The notes: generated from the sequence alone by a model not told the origin. DNA of 37,994 bases from Rhodospirillaceae bacterium (GCA_014382375.1 JACNJU010000191.1:1-37994); one strand, 5' to 3'; positions 17,757 through 31,650 are shown, counted from the stretch's first letter. Translations and numbers: made by a program.

Positions 17757-18685
17757 TGGCGGCTGAAACCACCAGTTCCGGCCTGATCGAACGGTTGCCT
17801 ACGGTGCGCGGGCGCTACAGCGTCGATGCGCCGCTCGACAAGATTACATGGTTCAGGGTCGGCGGTCCTGCGGAAGTCATGTTCCGTCCGGCTGATATCG
17901 AAGACCTGATGCTGTTTCTTTCCACCGTCTCGCCGGATATCGACATCACCGTGATTGGAGTCGGCTCCAACCTGCTGGTTCGAGATGGTGGTGTACCCGG
18001 TGTGGTCATTCGTCTGGGCCGGAAATTTGCCGGAATCAAAGCCCAAGGCGATACCGTTACAGTCGGGGCCGGGGCGCTCGATATCAATGTCGCGCTGGCG
18101 GCGCGGGACGCCGGCATTGCCGGGCTGGAATTCCTCAGCGGTATTCCCGGCACCATCGGTGGCGGATTGCGCATGAACGGTGGCGCCTATGGTTCGGAAT
18201 TCGGGGACATCCTGGTCAGTGCCCGCGCTATCGACAACAACGGGGCTCTTCATCAACTAAGCCCTGAAGACATGGGCTTCGCCTATCGTTCAAGCAGCGT
18301 CAGCGAAGACTGGCTGTTTATTGACGCCGTGTTCAAGGGGCGCTCGGAACCGGTTGCAGATATCACCCGTCGGATGGCTGAAATCAAGGCGTCGCGGGAA
18401 CAAAATCAGCCGGTGCGCTCGCAAACCGGCGGTTCGACCTTCGCCAACCCTGAGGGCGCCAGGGCCTGGGAGCTGATTGATAAGGCCGGGTGCCGGGGCC
18501 TGACCCGCGGCGGTGCCATGGTTTCCGAGCACCATTGTAATTTCCTGATCAATACGGGCACCGCTAGTGCTGCCGATCTGGAAGGCCTTGGCGAGGAAGT
18601 GCGCAGGCGTGTGTTCGAGCAAAGTGGGGTCACCCTGGAATGGGAAATCCGGCGCATCGGCGTGTTTGAGGAGCATGGAGCATGA
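17753..18685 (+). CDS. murB: UDP-N-acetylenolpyruvoylglucosamine reductase MurB
   Basis: A 310-residue FAD enzyme that uses NADPH to reduce UDP-GlcNAc-enolpyruvate to UDP-MurNAc, the precursor used by MurC. The FAD-binding N-terminus shows [13 protein letters not shown] (about residues 32-44) and [37 protein letters not shown] follows. The substrate-domain motif [12 protein letters not shown] contains the serine expected as proton donor, and [12 protein letters not shown] with the late [17 protein letters not shown] block completes the protein. Both ends overlap neighbours by ATGA. Confidence 0.98.
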   Translation: MMAAETTSSGLIERLPTVRGRYSVDAPLDKITWFRVGGPAEVMFRPADIEDLMLFLSTVSPDIDITVIGVGSNLLVRDGGVPGVVIRLGRKFAGIKAQGDTVTVGAGALDINVALAARDAGIAGLEFLSGIPGTIGGGLRMNGGAYGSEFGDILVSARAIDNNGALHQLSPEDMGFAYRSSSVSEDWLFIDAVFKGRSEPVADITRRMAEIKASREQNQPVRSQTGGSTFANPEGARAWELIDKAGCRGLTRGGAMVSEHHCNFLINTGTASAADLEGLGEEVRRRVFEQSGVTLEWEIRRIGVFEEHGA

Positions 18686-19587
18686 GTAAAAACGTTGCCA
18701 TCCTGATGGGCGGTTGGTCGGCTGAGCGGGAAGTCTCGCTGGTCAGTGGTGCCGCCGTCTCCAACAGTCTGAAGAAAGCCGGTTTCCAGGTCACTACCAT
18801 CGATGTGCAGCGCGACATGGGTTCCCTGCTGACGCGCCTGTATCCCAAACCCGACGTCGTTTTCAATGCCCTGCATGGTCGCTTTGGCGAAGACGGCTGC
18901 GTACAGGGGCTGCTCGACATTCTGAACATTCCCTATACCCATTCAGGCTTGCTGGCGTCGTCTCTGGCGATGGACAAACCCATGTCAAAAATGCTTTTCG
19001 CCAATGTCGGTATCAAGGTTGCCGAACATAAAATCGTCAGCCGAGCCGATGTTCTTTCAGGTGACGTGATGGCCAGGCCCTACGTCATCAAGCCGACCAA
19101 TGAAGGGTCAAGCGTCGGTGTTTATATTGTCGAAGAAGGTGAGAACGAACTGCCCTTCGAGCACGACAGTTGGCCCTACGGTGAAGAAGTCATGGTCGAG
19201 GCTTTCATCGGCGGTCGGGAGCTGACGGTCTCGGTGATGGGCGATAGACCATTGACGGTCACCGAAATCACCACAAATCACGGTTTTTATGACTATTCGG
19301 CGAAATATGAAGACGGTGGCTCTCAGCACGTGTTGCCCGCAGACGTTGACGAGAAAATCTATGACGAGGCCATGGAACTGGCAGTGCTGGCACATCAAAC
19401 GCTCGGATGTCGGGGCGTCTCAAGGGCAGATTTCCGTTTCGACGGGGACAGCCTGTACATGCTTGAAATCAATACCCAACCCGGCATGACGCCGACGTCG
19501 CTGGTTCCTGAACAGGCGGCTCATGTTGGCATCTCGTTCGAGGAACTGGTCACCTGGATGGTTGAAAATGCGGAGTGCGATCCATGA
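18682..19587 (+). CDS. ddl: D-alanine:D-alanine ligase
   Basis: A 301-residue ATP-grasp enzyme making D-Ala-D-Ala for MurF. It begins with VAILMGGWSAEREVSLVSG, followed by NALHGRFGEDGCVQGLLD and IPYTHSGLLASSLAMDK. The ATP-grasp core KPTNEGSSVGVYIV is near residue 137. RADFRFDGDSLYMLEINTQP and GMTPTSLVPEQAAHVGISF carry the metal-binding and end motifs of the DdlB type. GGAGCATGGAGC before the ATG is a strong ribosome site. The stop overlaps the ftsQ ATG. Confidence 0.98.
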   Translation: MSKNVAILMGGWSAEREVSLVSGAAVSNSLKKAGFQVTTIDVQRDMGSLLTRLYPKPDVVFNALHGRFGEDGCVQGLLDILNIPYTHSGLLASSLAMDKPMSKMLFANVGIKVAEHKIVSRADVLSGDVMARPYVIKPTNEGSSVGVYIVEEGENELPFEHDSWPYGEEVMVEAFIGGRELTVSVMGDRPLTVTEITTNHGFYDYSAKYEDGGSQHVLPADVDEKIYDEAMELAVLAHQTLGCRGVSRADFRFDGDSLYMLEINTQPGMTPTSLVPEQAAHVGISFEELVTWMVENAECDP

Positions 19588-20447
19588 GTATATTGAACTG
19601 GTTTGTGGGTAACGAAGATCCATCACCCAGGCGTGGTCAGCCGCGCCGTCGGGTGGTACCGATTTGGCGCAGGCGCGGGGCGCTGATCGCCCTGGCTGTG
19701 GTTATGCTGGTGGCGGCAGCGGGCGGTGGCATGTGGACGTGGAACAACGGACTAATTGGGCGGGCCGCTGATCAGGCCAAGTGGAATCTGATCGCCTTGT
19801 CAGGAAAACTCGGCTTTACGGTTGAAGATGTTCTTGTCGTTGGTCGATCCCAGACAACCCGCGAGGAATTGATGAAGGCGGTCAGGCTGGCCCGCGGTGC
19901 GCCCATCCTTGCGTACGACCTGGAGGAAGCACGCCGCCGTATCGAGGCTTTACCCTGGATTGGTAGTGCCTCGGTCGAACGGATGTTGCCCGATACGATT
20001 TTGCTGAGTGTTGTCGAGCGCCAGCCGTTGGCGCTGTGGCAAAGTCAGGGCCGTTTCAGCCTTATTGACCAGATGGGAAAAGTTATTTTAAATCAAAGCA
20101 TTGAGCAATTTTCCGATCTACTGGTCGTGGTCGGTGAAGATGCGCCGAAGAACGCCGCTGCTTTGCTTGATATTCTGCAAACCCAGCCGCAGTTGATGGA
20201 TCTGGCAAAATCTGCCGTCCGGGTTGGGCAAAGGCGCTGGAATGTACGGCTGCGTGGTGACATCGATGTCCGCCTGCCAGCCGAGCGGGCCGCTGCCGCC
20301 TGGTCGCGGCTGGCTGAATACGAAAGTCGTCATGGCATCTTGAGTCGTGACGTCAAGGTGCTCGACCTGAGATTGCCTGACAGACTGATTGTCAGAAAAA
20401 CCCCGAATGGCCCGGAAATAAAAATTCCGCCAGAAAGGGAGACCTGA
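19584..20447 (+). CDS. ftsQ: Cell division protein FtsQ
   Basis: A 287-residue bitopic inner-membrane protein that scaffolds the FtsQLB divisome complex. A short basic cytoplasmic tail (RRGQPRRRVVPIWRRRG) precedes one membrane segment at about residues 34-52. The periplasmic POTRA domain begins around GFTVEDVLVVGRSQTTREEL, followed by ALPWIGSASVERMLPDTILL and the FtsQ beta-domain. I chose ATG 19584: it overlaps the ddl stop as ATGA, like the six preceding junctions, and has GGAG eight bases upstream. A GTG at 19575 would add three residues but disrupts this pattern. Confidence 0.93.
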   Translation: MSILNWFVGNEDPSPRRGQPRRRVVPIWRRRGALIALAVVMLVAAAGGGMWTWNNGLIGRAADQAKWNLIALSGKLGFTVEDVLVVGRSQTTREELMKAVRLARGAPILAYDLEEARRRIEALPWIGSASVERMLPDTILLSVVERQPLALWQSQGRFSLIDQMGKVILNQSIEQFSDLLVVVGEDAPKNAAALLDILQTQPQLMDLAKSAVRVGQRRWNVRLRGDIDVRLPAERAAAAWSRLAEYESRHGILSRDVKVLDLRLPDRLIVRKTPNGPEIKIPPERET

Positions 20448-20450
20448 GCA

Positions 20451-21740
20451 ATGTCTGACAGAGAGTCAAAACAGGTTATGAGCGGGATTGACCAGAACAA
20501 GGTACGTTCAGGTCTTGTCGCCGCCCTTGATCTGGGAACGACGAAAGCCTGCTGCCTGATCGCCAAGCCTGTCGGTGAGGGGGGCTTTGAAGTGGTCGGT
20601 ATTGGCCACCAGGTTTCCCATGGTTTGCGTTCGGGTTCGATTATCGATATGGAGCGCACCGAGGCGACGATCCGTTCAACAGTCGAGGCGGCTGAACAAA
20701 TGACGGGCGAGAACATTCGCCATGTCATCGTAAACGTTTCATGCGGCGCTCCCCAGTCCAGGTTGATTGCTTACGAAGTTTCCATTGCCGGCCATGAAAT
20801 CGGTGATAACGACCTCAGGCGTTTGCTGGACCCGGCAGGTCTACCAGAAGCAGAGAAGAATGAACGTGAGCTGATCCATTTGATTCCGGTTGGATACAGC
20901 GTCGATGGCAACAAGGGTGTGCGCGACCCGCGCGGTCTTCACGGCGAGCGTCTGGGCGTCAATATGCACATTATCAGCGCCGCAACCGGACCGCTTCGCA
21001 ACCTTGAGCAGGCCATTACCCGTTGCCATCTGGATATTTGCGGCAAGGTGGTAACGTCTTACGCATCGGCACTCGCCTGTATTGCCGAAGACGAGACAAA
21101 CCTGGGTGTCACCTGCATCGACATGGGTGGTGGCTCAACCTCGATTTCGGTTTTCTTTGACGGCGAGCTGGTTCACATCGATTCCATTCCCGTTGGCGGC
21201 CTTCATGTCACCAACGATATCGCGCGTGGTCTTTCGACCCCGCTGGTTCACGCCGAGCGTATGAAAACCCTATACGGCAGCGCCATTCCAACGCCTTCGG
21301 ACGATCACGAAATCATCAAGGTTCCACTGATCGGGGAAGAGGAAAGCGGCGAGACCAATCAGGTTCCACGCTCGGTCCTGATCGGCATCATCCGCCCGCG
21401 TATTGAAGAAACGTTCGAGATGATCCGGGGCCGCTTGGTTGATGCCGGTTTCGACAAGGTCGCAGGCCGTCGCATCGTCCTTACCGGCGGCGCATCGCAA
21501 CTTCCCGGTGTTCGCGAGATGGCCGCATCGATTCTCGATAAACAGGTTCGTCATGGCAGGCCAAAGCCCATACCGGGGCTCGCTGAATCCGTTTCCGGGC
21601 CAGCCTTCGCAACATCTGCGGGGCTGCTTCATTTTGCATTTAACAACCCGGCCGAGGAAGCAAAAAGCGCTTATCGGCCGCACGATGAGCCGAGCGGCCG
21701 GTTTGCCCGTCTCGGTCAATGGTTAAGGGAGAATTTTTAA
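20451..21740 (+). CDS. ftsA: Cell division protein FtsA
   Basis: A 429-residue actin-like ATPase that tethers FtsZ filaments to the inner membrane. The phosphate-1 loop ALDLGTTKACCLIAKP is near residue 26. HIISAATGPLRNLEQAI, the phosphate-2 loop MGGGSTSISVFFDGELVHID, VGGLHVTNDIARGL and the adenosine motif VLTGGASQLPGV follow. The last residues GRFARLGQWLRENF form the conserved amphipathic membrane-targeting helix. GAAAGGGAGACC before the ATG is the ribosome site, 3 bp after ftsQ. Its stop codon shares two bases with the start of a 28-codon frame leading to ftsZ. Confidence 0.98.
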   Translation: MSDRESKQVMSGIDQNKVRSGLVAALDLGTTKACCLIAKPVGEGGFEVVGIGHQVSHGLRSGSIIDMERTEATIRSTVEAAEQMTGENIRHVIVNVSCGAPQSRLIAYEVSIAGHEIGDNDLRRLLDPAGLPEAEKNERELIHLIPVGYSVDGNKGVRDPRGLHGERLGVNMHIISAATGPLRNLEQAITRCHLDICGKVVTSYASALACIAEDETNLGVTCIDMGGGSTSISVFFDGELVHIDSIPVGGLHVTNDIARGLSTPLVHAERMKTLYGSAIPTPSDDHEIIKVPLIGEEESGETNQVPRSVLIGIIRPRIEETFEMIRGRLVDAGFDKVAGRRIVLTGGASQLPGVREMAASILDKQVRHGRPKPIPGLAESVSGPAFATSAGLLHFAFNNPAEEAKSAYRPHDEPSGRFARLGQWLRENF

Positions 21741-21826
21741 TGACTTTAAAAAATCAAAAAACGGCCAATTACAGGACTTTCTTAAATCACTCATTTGCTT
21801 TTAACCAAAATCGGAGGATGACATGA
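21740..21826 (+). CDS. Possible 28-residue coupling ORF between ftsA and ftsZ
   Basis: The only open frame in the 82-bp ftsA-ftsZ gap begins at ATG 21740, inside the ftsA stop (TAATG), and ends at TGA 21824-21826, inside the ftsZ start (ATGA). An AGGGAG ribosome site lies about 8 bases before it. The product would be a basic, Asn/Gln-rich peptide ([12 protein letters not shown]...) with no domain I recognise. Both junctions have the geometry of translational coupling used elsewhere in this cluster, so it may serve to pass ribosomes from ftsA to ftsZ rather than to make a useful peptide. It could be chance. Confidence 0.35.
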   Translation: MTLKNQKTANYRTFLNHSFAFNQNRRMT

Positions 21827-23625
21827 GCATCAATCTGACAATACCGAACAGTGACACACCACAATTAAAACCACGGATTACCGTTTTTGGCGTTGGCGGC
21901 GCCGGCGGTAATGCGGTTAACAATATGATCGATAAACAACTCGAAGGTGTCGATTTTGTCGTCGCCAATACCGATGCCCAGGCCTTGTCCCAATCAAAGG
22001 CTGATAGCCGCATCCAGTTGGGGGCAACCATCACCCAGGGGTTGGGTGCGGGTTCCAAACCGGAAGTCGGGCGCGCTGCGGCTGAAGAATCCCTCGCCGA
22101 GCTCGAAGAGCAAATCAAGGATTCTCATATGGTGTTCATCGCCGCTGGTATGGGCGGGGGAACCGGAACCGGTGCCGCCCCGGTGGTCGCCAGGGCCGCC
22201 AAGGAACGCGGCATCCTGACGGTCGGTGTCGTCACCAAACCGTTCCAGTTTGAAGGTATGCACCGCTATAAACTGGCTGAATCCGGCATCGAGGATCTTG
22301 AGCAGTTTGTCGATACACTGATCGTCATTCCAAACCAGAACCTGTTCAGGGTGGCAAATGAGCAGACCACCTTCGCCGACGCCTTCAATATGGCCGATGA
22401 AGTCTTGTATTCGGGTGTCCGTGGGGTTACCGACCTGATGGTCATGCCCGGCCTGATCAATCTCGATTTTGCCGATATTCGTTCTGTGATGAGTGAAATG
22501 GGCAAGGCGATGATGGGCACAGGCGAGGCCGAAGGCGAACGCCGGGCCCTTGACGCTGCGGAAGCGGCGATTGCCAATCCGCTGCTCGATGATTGTTCCA
22601 TGGCCGGCGCCAAGGGTGTCTTGATCAACATCACCGGAGGCCAGGATATGACCCTGTTCGAAGCTGATGAAGCGGCGAACCGGATCAGATCTGAAGTCGA
22701 CACGGACGCCTACATCATCTTTGGATCGACCTTCGATGACAGCCTTGAGGGTTATATCAGGGTTTCTGTTGTCGCCACCGGCATGGACCGCGAAGCAATG
22801 GCGGCACCGGCTCAAACCTTCCTGTCGGTTTCTTCTCCTGTTGCTCGTCAGGTTATTGAAGAAAGCGCCTCGAAAGTTGAAGAGGCGGCTCCAACACCCG
22901 CCGTGGCTGAAACGGCGACCCCCGAAACGGTGGAAGATCAGTCATTTGTTGATCTTGCAGGCATGGCCACCGCATCGACGCAAAATACGGCGATTGAGGA
23001 TGACGTCGATCTTGATATTCCGACTGCCGAATCGACTCGGGCAGCCCTCGATATGGCCGAAGCCGAAGACACGATCACCGAGAGTGTCGGGGAGACTGTC
23101 GCTGAAACACAAGCTGAACCAGAACTTGAAACCGAAGCAGAAGTTGCTGCGGAACGGGTGATCGATCAGGGTGAACCTGCGCCAGCAACTCCGGGACAGA
23201 ACGAAGAGGACGTCTTCATTCCCGATACCCCGATGAGCGCCACCGGTGAGGAAGCTGTCAAACCAGCAGATCCCTTCGCCGCTGCGGCCATGGCTAACGG
23301 CGCCAAAAGCAGGGAAGAAAAACCGGCTGCCAGCGCTCCAAAAGCAAAGGGAATGGGTCTATTCGCACGGGTTACCGGGCTGGCAGGCGGCAATGCAGAG
23401 TCCAGTGAACCGGCAGAACCTGTGATGTTCAAGCCAAAGGCACCGACGCCGATCCCGGCCCCGGTTCTTGCCTCGAGCCCTGTACCGACTCCTGAACCTG
23501 CCCCCGAGCTTGCAAAAGAGCAAAATAGTCTTGGTGGCCTCGATCAGGCCGACCGCCTGGAATCTTCGCAACCCGAGGAGGATTTGCTTGATATTCCGGC
23601 GTTCCTGCGTCGTCAGGCGAACTGA
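21823..23625 (+). CDS. ftsZ: Cell division protein FtsZ
   Basis: A 600-residue tubulin-like GTPase forming the division ring. The GTPase core covers about residues 1-325: [13 protein letters not shown] (22-34), the tubulin signature G111-G-G-T-G-T-G117, and the T7 loop with [12 protein letters not shown] long low-complexity linker rich in Ala, Glu, Pro and Thr follows (about 330-580). The C-terminal peptide [11 protein letters not shown] is the docking site for FtsA and other partners. E. coli FtsZ is 383 residues; 550-600 with a long linker is usual in alphaproteobacteria. A strong TCGGAGG site precedes ATG 21823. It is the last gene before the terminator at 23675. Confidence 0.98.
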   Translation: MSINLTIPNSDTPQLKPRITVFGVGGAGGNAVNNMIDKQLEGVDFVVANTDAQALSQSKADSRIQLGATITQGLGAGSKPEVGRAAAEESLAELEEQIKDSHMVFIAAGMGGGTGTGAAPVVARAAKERGILTVGVVTKPFQFEGMHRYKLAESGIEDLEQFVDTLIVIPNQNLFRVANEQTTFADAFNMADEVLYSGVRGVTDLMVMPGLINLDFADIRSVMSEMGKAMMGTGEAEGERRALDAAEAAIANPLLDDCSMAGAKGVLINITGGQDMTLFEADEAANRIRSEVDTDAYIIFGSTFDDSLEGYIRVSVVATGMDREAMAAPAQTFLSVSSPVARQVIEESASKVEEAAPTPAVAETATPETVEDQSFVDLAGMATASTQNTAIEDDVDLDIPTAESTRAALDMAEAEDTITESVGETVAETQAEPELETEAEVAAERVIDQGEPAPATPGQNEEDVFIPDTPMSATGEEAVKPADPFAAAAMANGAKSREEKPAASAPKAKGMGLFARVTGLAGGNAESSEPAEPVMFKPKAPTPIPAPVLASSPVPTPEPAPELAKEQNSLGGLDQADRLESSQPEEDLLDIPAFLRRQAN

Positions 23626-23630
23626 AGGTT

Positions 23631-23654
23631 ATGTTACTGAAACTAACGTAACAT
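23631..23654. promoter_or_regulatory. Inverted repeat after ftsZ
   Basis: ATGTTAC (23631-23637) and GTAACAT (23648-23654) form a 7-bp inverted repeat around a 10-base loop, just past the ftsZ stop and 20 bp before the terminator stem. It has no T run, so it is not a terminator itself. It may be an mRNA 3' hairpin or a protein site. Function unknown. Confidence 0.3.
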
Positions 23655-23674
23655 TCGGTAACAAAGAGTGATTT

Positions 23675-23724
23675 GAAAGCTTCAAGGGAGGTTGTTAGAA
23701 ACACCCTTGAAGCTTTCTTTTTTT
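23675..23724 (+). terminator. Intrinsic terminator of the dcw cluster
   Basis: GAAAGCTTCAAGGG (23675-23688) pairs perfectly over 14 bp with CCCTTGAAGCTTTC (23704-23717) across a 15-base loop, followed by a run of seven T. This closes the long operon after ftsZ. The next gene, lpxC, must therefore have its own promoter in 23725-23827. A TTGACT at 23755-23760 could be a -35 element, but I see no good -10 at the right distance. Confidence 0.9.
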
Positions 23725-23827
23725 ATTTGCAAGTGAACCGCACCCACATGTTCCTTGACTGAATATTAACCGGTTTCGGGCAAAGTTTCTTAAGGTGGAT
23801 TCGGGTGTACAAAACAAAGAACCGAGC

Positions 23828-24769
23828 ATGATTAAGCAGAAGACCTTCAAGAGTTCCATCAGTTGCACGGGCGTCGCCCTTCATTCCGGCGACAAGGTTT
23901 CAATGACCCTTATGCCCGGCAAACCTGATAGCGGTATCGTTTTCAAACGTACAGACATTCCCGGTGGGGGCGCCAGTATTCCGGCGACCTGGGACAATGT
24001 CGTCGAAACAACCCTGTGTACGACCCTGGGTAACAAGGACGGTGTCACCATTGCCACTGTTGAACACCTGATGGCGGCACTCGGTGGTTCGGGCATCGAT
24101 AATGCGGTGATCGAGGTAAATGGCCCGGAAGTTCCCGTCATGGATGGCAGCGCCGCACCGTTTGTTTTCCTGGTTGAATGCGCCGGTACCATCGAGCAGG
24201 ACGCTCCGCGTCGCTTTATCCGTGTTCTCAAGACAATAACGGTCGAAGATGGCGATAGTGTTGCCACTCTTGTCCCGGCGGAAAGTTTCAGCATCGATTT
24301 CGATATTGATTTTGAAAGCGCTGCCATTTCCCGCCAGTCGATATCAATCGGCATGGCTGGTGAAACCTTCAAAAAGGAAGTTTCCCGTGCCCGTACTTTC
24401 GGCTTTCTGCACGAAGTTGAAGCCCTGCGCGCCGCTGGGCTGGCCAAGGGTGGTTCGCTTGATAACGCCGTTGTCGTTAGTGGCGACAAGGTGATTAACG
24501 AAGACGGTCTGCGCTACACCGATGAATTCGTCCGTCACAAGGTTCTCGATGCTGTTGGCGATCTGTATCTTGCCGGCGGTGGACTGCTTGGCCATTTCCA
24601 TGGTGTTTGTACCGGTCACGCTTCCAATAACAAGCTTCTTCAGGCGTTGTTTGCCAATGATGAAGCCTGGTGCTACGAAACCATGCCTGTAGGCAGCAGC
24701 GCGGCCAAAAAATCGCGTCGTGTCTGGTCTGGCGAGGTGGCGGCCCCGGCGCTGGCGGCGACCGCTTGA
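23828..24769 (+). CDS. lpxC: UDP-3-O-acyl-GlcNAc deacetylase LpxC
   Basis: A 313-residue zinc enzyme that performs the committed step of lipid A synthesis in the cytoplasm. Zinc ligands are visible: His80 in TVEHLMAAL, and His237 and Asp241 in [11 protein letters not shown]. The [14 protein letters not shown] segment carries the catalytic histidine. [13 protein letters not shown] and [20 protein letters not shown] are family blocks. I chose ATG 23828 ([11 protein letters not shown]), the usual LpxC N-terminus; a GTG at 23795 would add 11 residues that the family lacks. Gene position after ftsZ is classic, but here a terminator separates the two. Confidence 0.97.
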   Translation: MIKQKTFKSSISCTGVALHSGDKVSMTLMPGKPDSGIVFKRTDIPGGGASIPATWDNVVETTLCTTLGNKDGVTIATVEHLMAALGGSGIDNAVIEVNGPEVPVMDGSAAPFVFLVECAGTIEQDAPRRFIRVLKTITVEDGDSVATLVPAESFSIDFDIDFESAAISRQSISIGMAGETFKKEVSRARTFGFLHEVEALRAAGLAKGGSLDNAVVVSGDKVINEDGLRYTDEFVRHKVLDAVGDLYLAGGGLLGHFHGVCTGHASNNKLLQALFANDEAWCYETMPVGSSAAKKSRRVWSGEVAAPALAATA

Positions 24770-24800
24770 ACCGGATTTCCTGATTTCCGATTGGCAATGC

Positions 24801-24830
24801 AAAAAGGGCGGGATTTTCCCGTCTTTTTTT
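24801..24830 (+). terminator. Intrinsic terminator after lpxC
   Basis: GGCGGGA and TCCCGTC form a 7-bp stem (one G-U pair) with a three-base loop, preceded by AAAAA and followed by seven T. It separates lpxC from bamD, which starts 86 bp further on and so probably has its own promoter. Confidence 0.85.
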
Positions 24831-24915
24831 ATGCCTGATTTTTATCCTTTTCCCATGCGCCCTTGGCCCACCGTGATATAGTTCGCCGGTCACCAGTTTA
24901 AGGGTAAGGATAAGA

Positions 24916-25725
24916 ATGAACCGTCACGTCAAAACACGCCACTTTGGGGCCTTCTTCGTATTCGCCGGGCTGTTTCTTCTCGCCGCCTGCACGACCGAAG
25001 ATGCACTGCCCGAATATGTTGAGCGCCCGGTTAATGAAATTTACAACGACGCCCTTAATGTCCTTCAGGAAGGGGACTATAAGGATGCCGCCATCATGTT
25101 CGACGAGGTCGAGCGCCAGCATCCCTATTCAACATGGGCGACCAAGGCGCAGCTTATGTCTGCCTACAGTTATTATCAGGACGACTCCTATGATAGTGCT
25201 GTTGTCGCCCTTGACCGCTTCATTCAGTTGCATCCATCCAACCCCGACGTGCCATACGCCTATTATCTGAAGGCGCTTTGTTATTACGAGCAGATTTCCG
25301 ATATTACCCGTGATCAGAAAATGACCGAACTCGCCATGTTGACCCTCGATGAGCTGGTCAAACGCTTCCCGTCATCGAAATACGCCAAGGATGCCAAGTT
25401 GAAGCTTGATTTGACGCGCGACCATCTGGCTGGAAAAGAGATGGAGATCGGCCGTTATTACCTGAAGCAGGGACAGTATCTGGCTTCCATAAACCGCTTC
25501 AAAATCGTCATCGATAATTTCCAAAGCACGACCCATGTGCCTGAAGCCCTGCACCGGTTGGCCGAATCCTATGTGGCGCTTGGCATAACGCTGGAAGCGC
25601 AAAAGGTCGCCGCCGTGCTGGGGCATAATTTTCCGGGAAGCGAGTGGTATACGGATGCTTACGGGTTGGTCGAAGGCAAGATTGTCAAGCCTGAGAAAGA
25701 TGATCCCTGGTACAGGCTGTGGTAA
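24916..25725 (+). CDS. bamD: Outer membrane assembly lipoprotein BamD
   Basis: A 269-residue outer-membrane lipoprotein, the essential partner of BamA in inserting beta-barrel proteins. The signal peptide ends in the lipobox LLAAC, giving lipidated Cys25. TPR repeats follow: EIYNDALNVLQEGDYKDAAIMFDEV, then PYSTWATKAQLMSAYSYYQ, FIQLHPSNPDVPYAYYLKAL and FPSSKYAKDAKLKLD, typical of BamD/ComL. TAAGGATAAGA before the ATG is the ribosome site. recN begins 9 bp after its stop, so the two are probably co-transcribed. Confidence 0.96.
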   Translation: MNRHVKTRHFGAFFVFAGLFLLAACTTEDALPEYVERPVNEIYNDALNVLQEGDYKDAAIMFDEVERQHPYSTWATKAQLMSAYSYYQDDSYDSAVVALDRFIQLHPSNPDVPYAYYLKALCYYEQISDITRDQKMTELAMLTLDELVKRFPSSKYAKDAKLKLDLTRDHLAGKEMEIGRYYLKQGQYLASINRFKIVIDNFQSTTHVPEALHRLAESYVALGITLEAQKVAAVLGHNFPGSEWYTDAYGLVEGKIVKPEKDDPWYRLW

Positions 25726-25734
25726 TTCAGATCA

Positions 25735-30021
<4,287 letters not shown>

Positions 30022-30025
<4 letters not shown>

Positions 30026-30600
30026 TGGCGTTCCTCCATAACGGTGCTGACGACCTTGCTCACATCGGCCTCGCTTAAGGTCTCGCCGGATACTTTTTGA
30101 CAGGCGCTGAGAGCGACTTCGGCGGCAACTGCGCTTAAACCCGCCATGGCCGCATTCTTGGCTTCAAGGATACGGCCTTCGGCATCCTTGATCTGGCTTT
30201 CCAGCCTGGTGCCGACTTCGCCTTGAGTCTCGGCGGCTTTTTCAGCGATGGCGTTGTGGGTTTCAAGCATGATCTGATGGGCTTTGCTGCGGGCTTTGGC
30301 GAGGGCCGCCTCGTAAGCCTGGGCTGCGGCTTCGGCCTCTTCCTTCAGGGTTTCGGCCTTTTTCAGATTGTCATCGATCCTGTGCTGACGTTCTTCCAGA
30401 ACCTGGGAGATTTTGGGCAGGGCGATACGCGACATCGTGACGTAGAGCACGACAAAGGTAAGGCCCAGCCAGATCAGCTGCGGCGGAAAAGTCGAAACAT
30501 CAAGCTGCGGCAGACCTGCGGCATGGGCAGGGGTGCTGCCCATGGCGAGAAGGGCTGCCAGGCCGGTAATCGACGTTACCGCGGGTTTCAAGATCCGCAT
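30022..30600 (-). CDS. atpF2: ATP synthase F0 subunit b'
   Basis: A 192-residue second stator subunit, as found in photosynthetic bacteria, other alphaproteobacteria and chloroplasts, where b and b' form a heterodimer. A hydrophobic leader ending in PAHAAG precedes the membrane segment LIWLGLTFVVLYVTMSRIALP (about 43-63). A charged coiled coil begins at QVLEERQHRIDDNLKKAE. AGGAGC seven bases before the ATG is a strong ribosome site. The N-terminal stretch looks like a signal peptide, which is seen in some b' proteins but not in b. Confidence 0.94.
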
Positions 30601-30627
30601 GAAATGCTCCTGATCTAAATTCTGTTC

Positions 30628-30852
30628 TTAGGTGAACAGGATCAGGAACGAGATCAGCAGCGCGTATAGCGCAACGGCCTCAACCAGGGCGAAGCCAAGC
30701 ATGGCTAGGCCAAAAACCTGACCACGAGAGGCCGGGTTACGTGCGATGGAGCTGATCAGTGATGAAAAGATGTTACCGATACCGGCACCAACACCACCCA
30801 GTCCGATAACGGCAAGACCAGCGCCAATCATTTTTGCGGCATCAAGTTCCAT
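30628..30852 (-). CDS. atpE: ATP synthase F0 subunit c
   Basis: A 74-residue hairpin protein that forms the rotating c-ring. Two membrane helices flank the polar loop [11 protein letters not shown] (about residues 35-45). The first helix has the glycine-rich [10 protein letters not shown] packing motif. The proton-carrying glutamate is in [13 protein letters not shown], and the adjacent residues show no sodium-type pattern. AAGGAA before the ATG is the ribosome site. Spacers of 72 bp to atpB and 27 bp to b' are the largest within the operon, as often seen around the highly expressed c gene. Confidence 0.97.
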   Translation of the reverse strand: MELDAAKMIGAGLAVIGLGGVGAGIGNIFSSLISSIARNPASRGQVFGLAMLGFALVEAVALYALLISFLILFT

Positions 30853-30924
30853 AATCCAAATTCCTTAAGTTGCTAAAATTAATCAAAGTTGTTGTTAAGC
30901 GAAAAGTGTAAGTTTCCTTAGCAC

Positions 30925-31650
30925 CTAATGCAGGTGAATGGCATCGTTCAGATACAGGCACGTCAACACGGTGAACACATAAGCCTGCAGGAACGCCACC
31001 AGAAATTCAAAAGCGGTCAGGGCAACATCAACACCAAGTGGTGCCCAGCCACCCAGAATACCCAGCGGAATAATAAAGCCCGCGAACACCTTCATCATCG
31101 TGTGTCCGGCCATCATGTTGGCGAACAGGCGGATGGAAAGGCTGATCGGTCGCGACAGATAGGACAAGACCTCAATGGGGATCAGTACCGGGGCCATCAC
31201 CATGGGAACGCCACTGGGCAGGAAAAGCGTGAAAAAATGAAGCCCGTGGCGAATGATGGCGATCACCGTAACGCCCAAAAATACCACCATGGCCATGGTA
31301 AAGGTCACGGCAATATGACTGGTGAAGGTAAAGGCGTAGGGGATCAGGCCGATCAGATTGGCAAACAGGATAAACATGAACAGGGAGAAGATGAACGGAA
31401 AATACTTGCGCCCTTCACTGCCGACATTATCGCGTATCATTCCTGCGATGAATTCATAACTGAGCTCGGCCATGGATTGCCAGCGACCAGGGATCAGGGA
31501 GCGTTGACGCATCCCCAGGCTCAGGAAAAGCGAAATGGCAGCGACCGTGATGACCATGAACAGGCCGGCATTGGTCAACGACGCATCGACACTGCCCATT
31601 TGAATGGGGACCAGGGTTTTGATTTGAAATTGCTCTAGGGGGTTAGCCAC
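30925..31650 (-). CDS. atpB: ATP synthase F0 subunit a
   Basis: A 241-residue membrane protein forming the proton half-channels against the c-ring. The essential arginine lies in SLSIRLFANMMAGH. The N-terminus VANPLEQFQIKTLVPI matches alphaproteobacterial subunit a. I therefore chose GTG 31650, one base after the atpI stop (31652). A longer frame from 31701 would overlap atpI by 50 bp and add a basic stretch foreign to the family. Five or six membrane segments are visible. Confidence 0.95.
   Translation of the reverse strand: MANPLEQFQIKTLVPIQMGSVDASLTNAGLFMVITVAAISLFLSLGMRQRSLIPGRWQSMAELSYEFIAGMIRDNVGSEGRKYFPFIFSLFMFILFANLIGLIPYAFTFTSHIAVTFTMAMVVFLGVTVIAIIRHGLHFFTLFLPSGVPMVMAPVLIPIEVLSYLSRPISLSIRLFANMMAGHTMMKVFAGFIIPLGILGGWAPLGVDVALTAFEFLVAFLQAYVFTVLTCLYLNDAIHLH

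Noticed and set aside
19575-19583. GTG 19575 as the ftsQ start
   Set aside because: ATG 19584 gives the same 4-bp ATGA overlap as its neighbours and better ribosome-site spacing.
23795-23827. GTG 23795 as the lpxC start
   Set aside because: It adds 11 residues that the LpxC family lacks; ATG 23828 gives the normal N-terminus.
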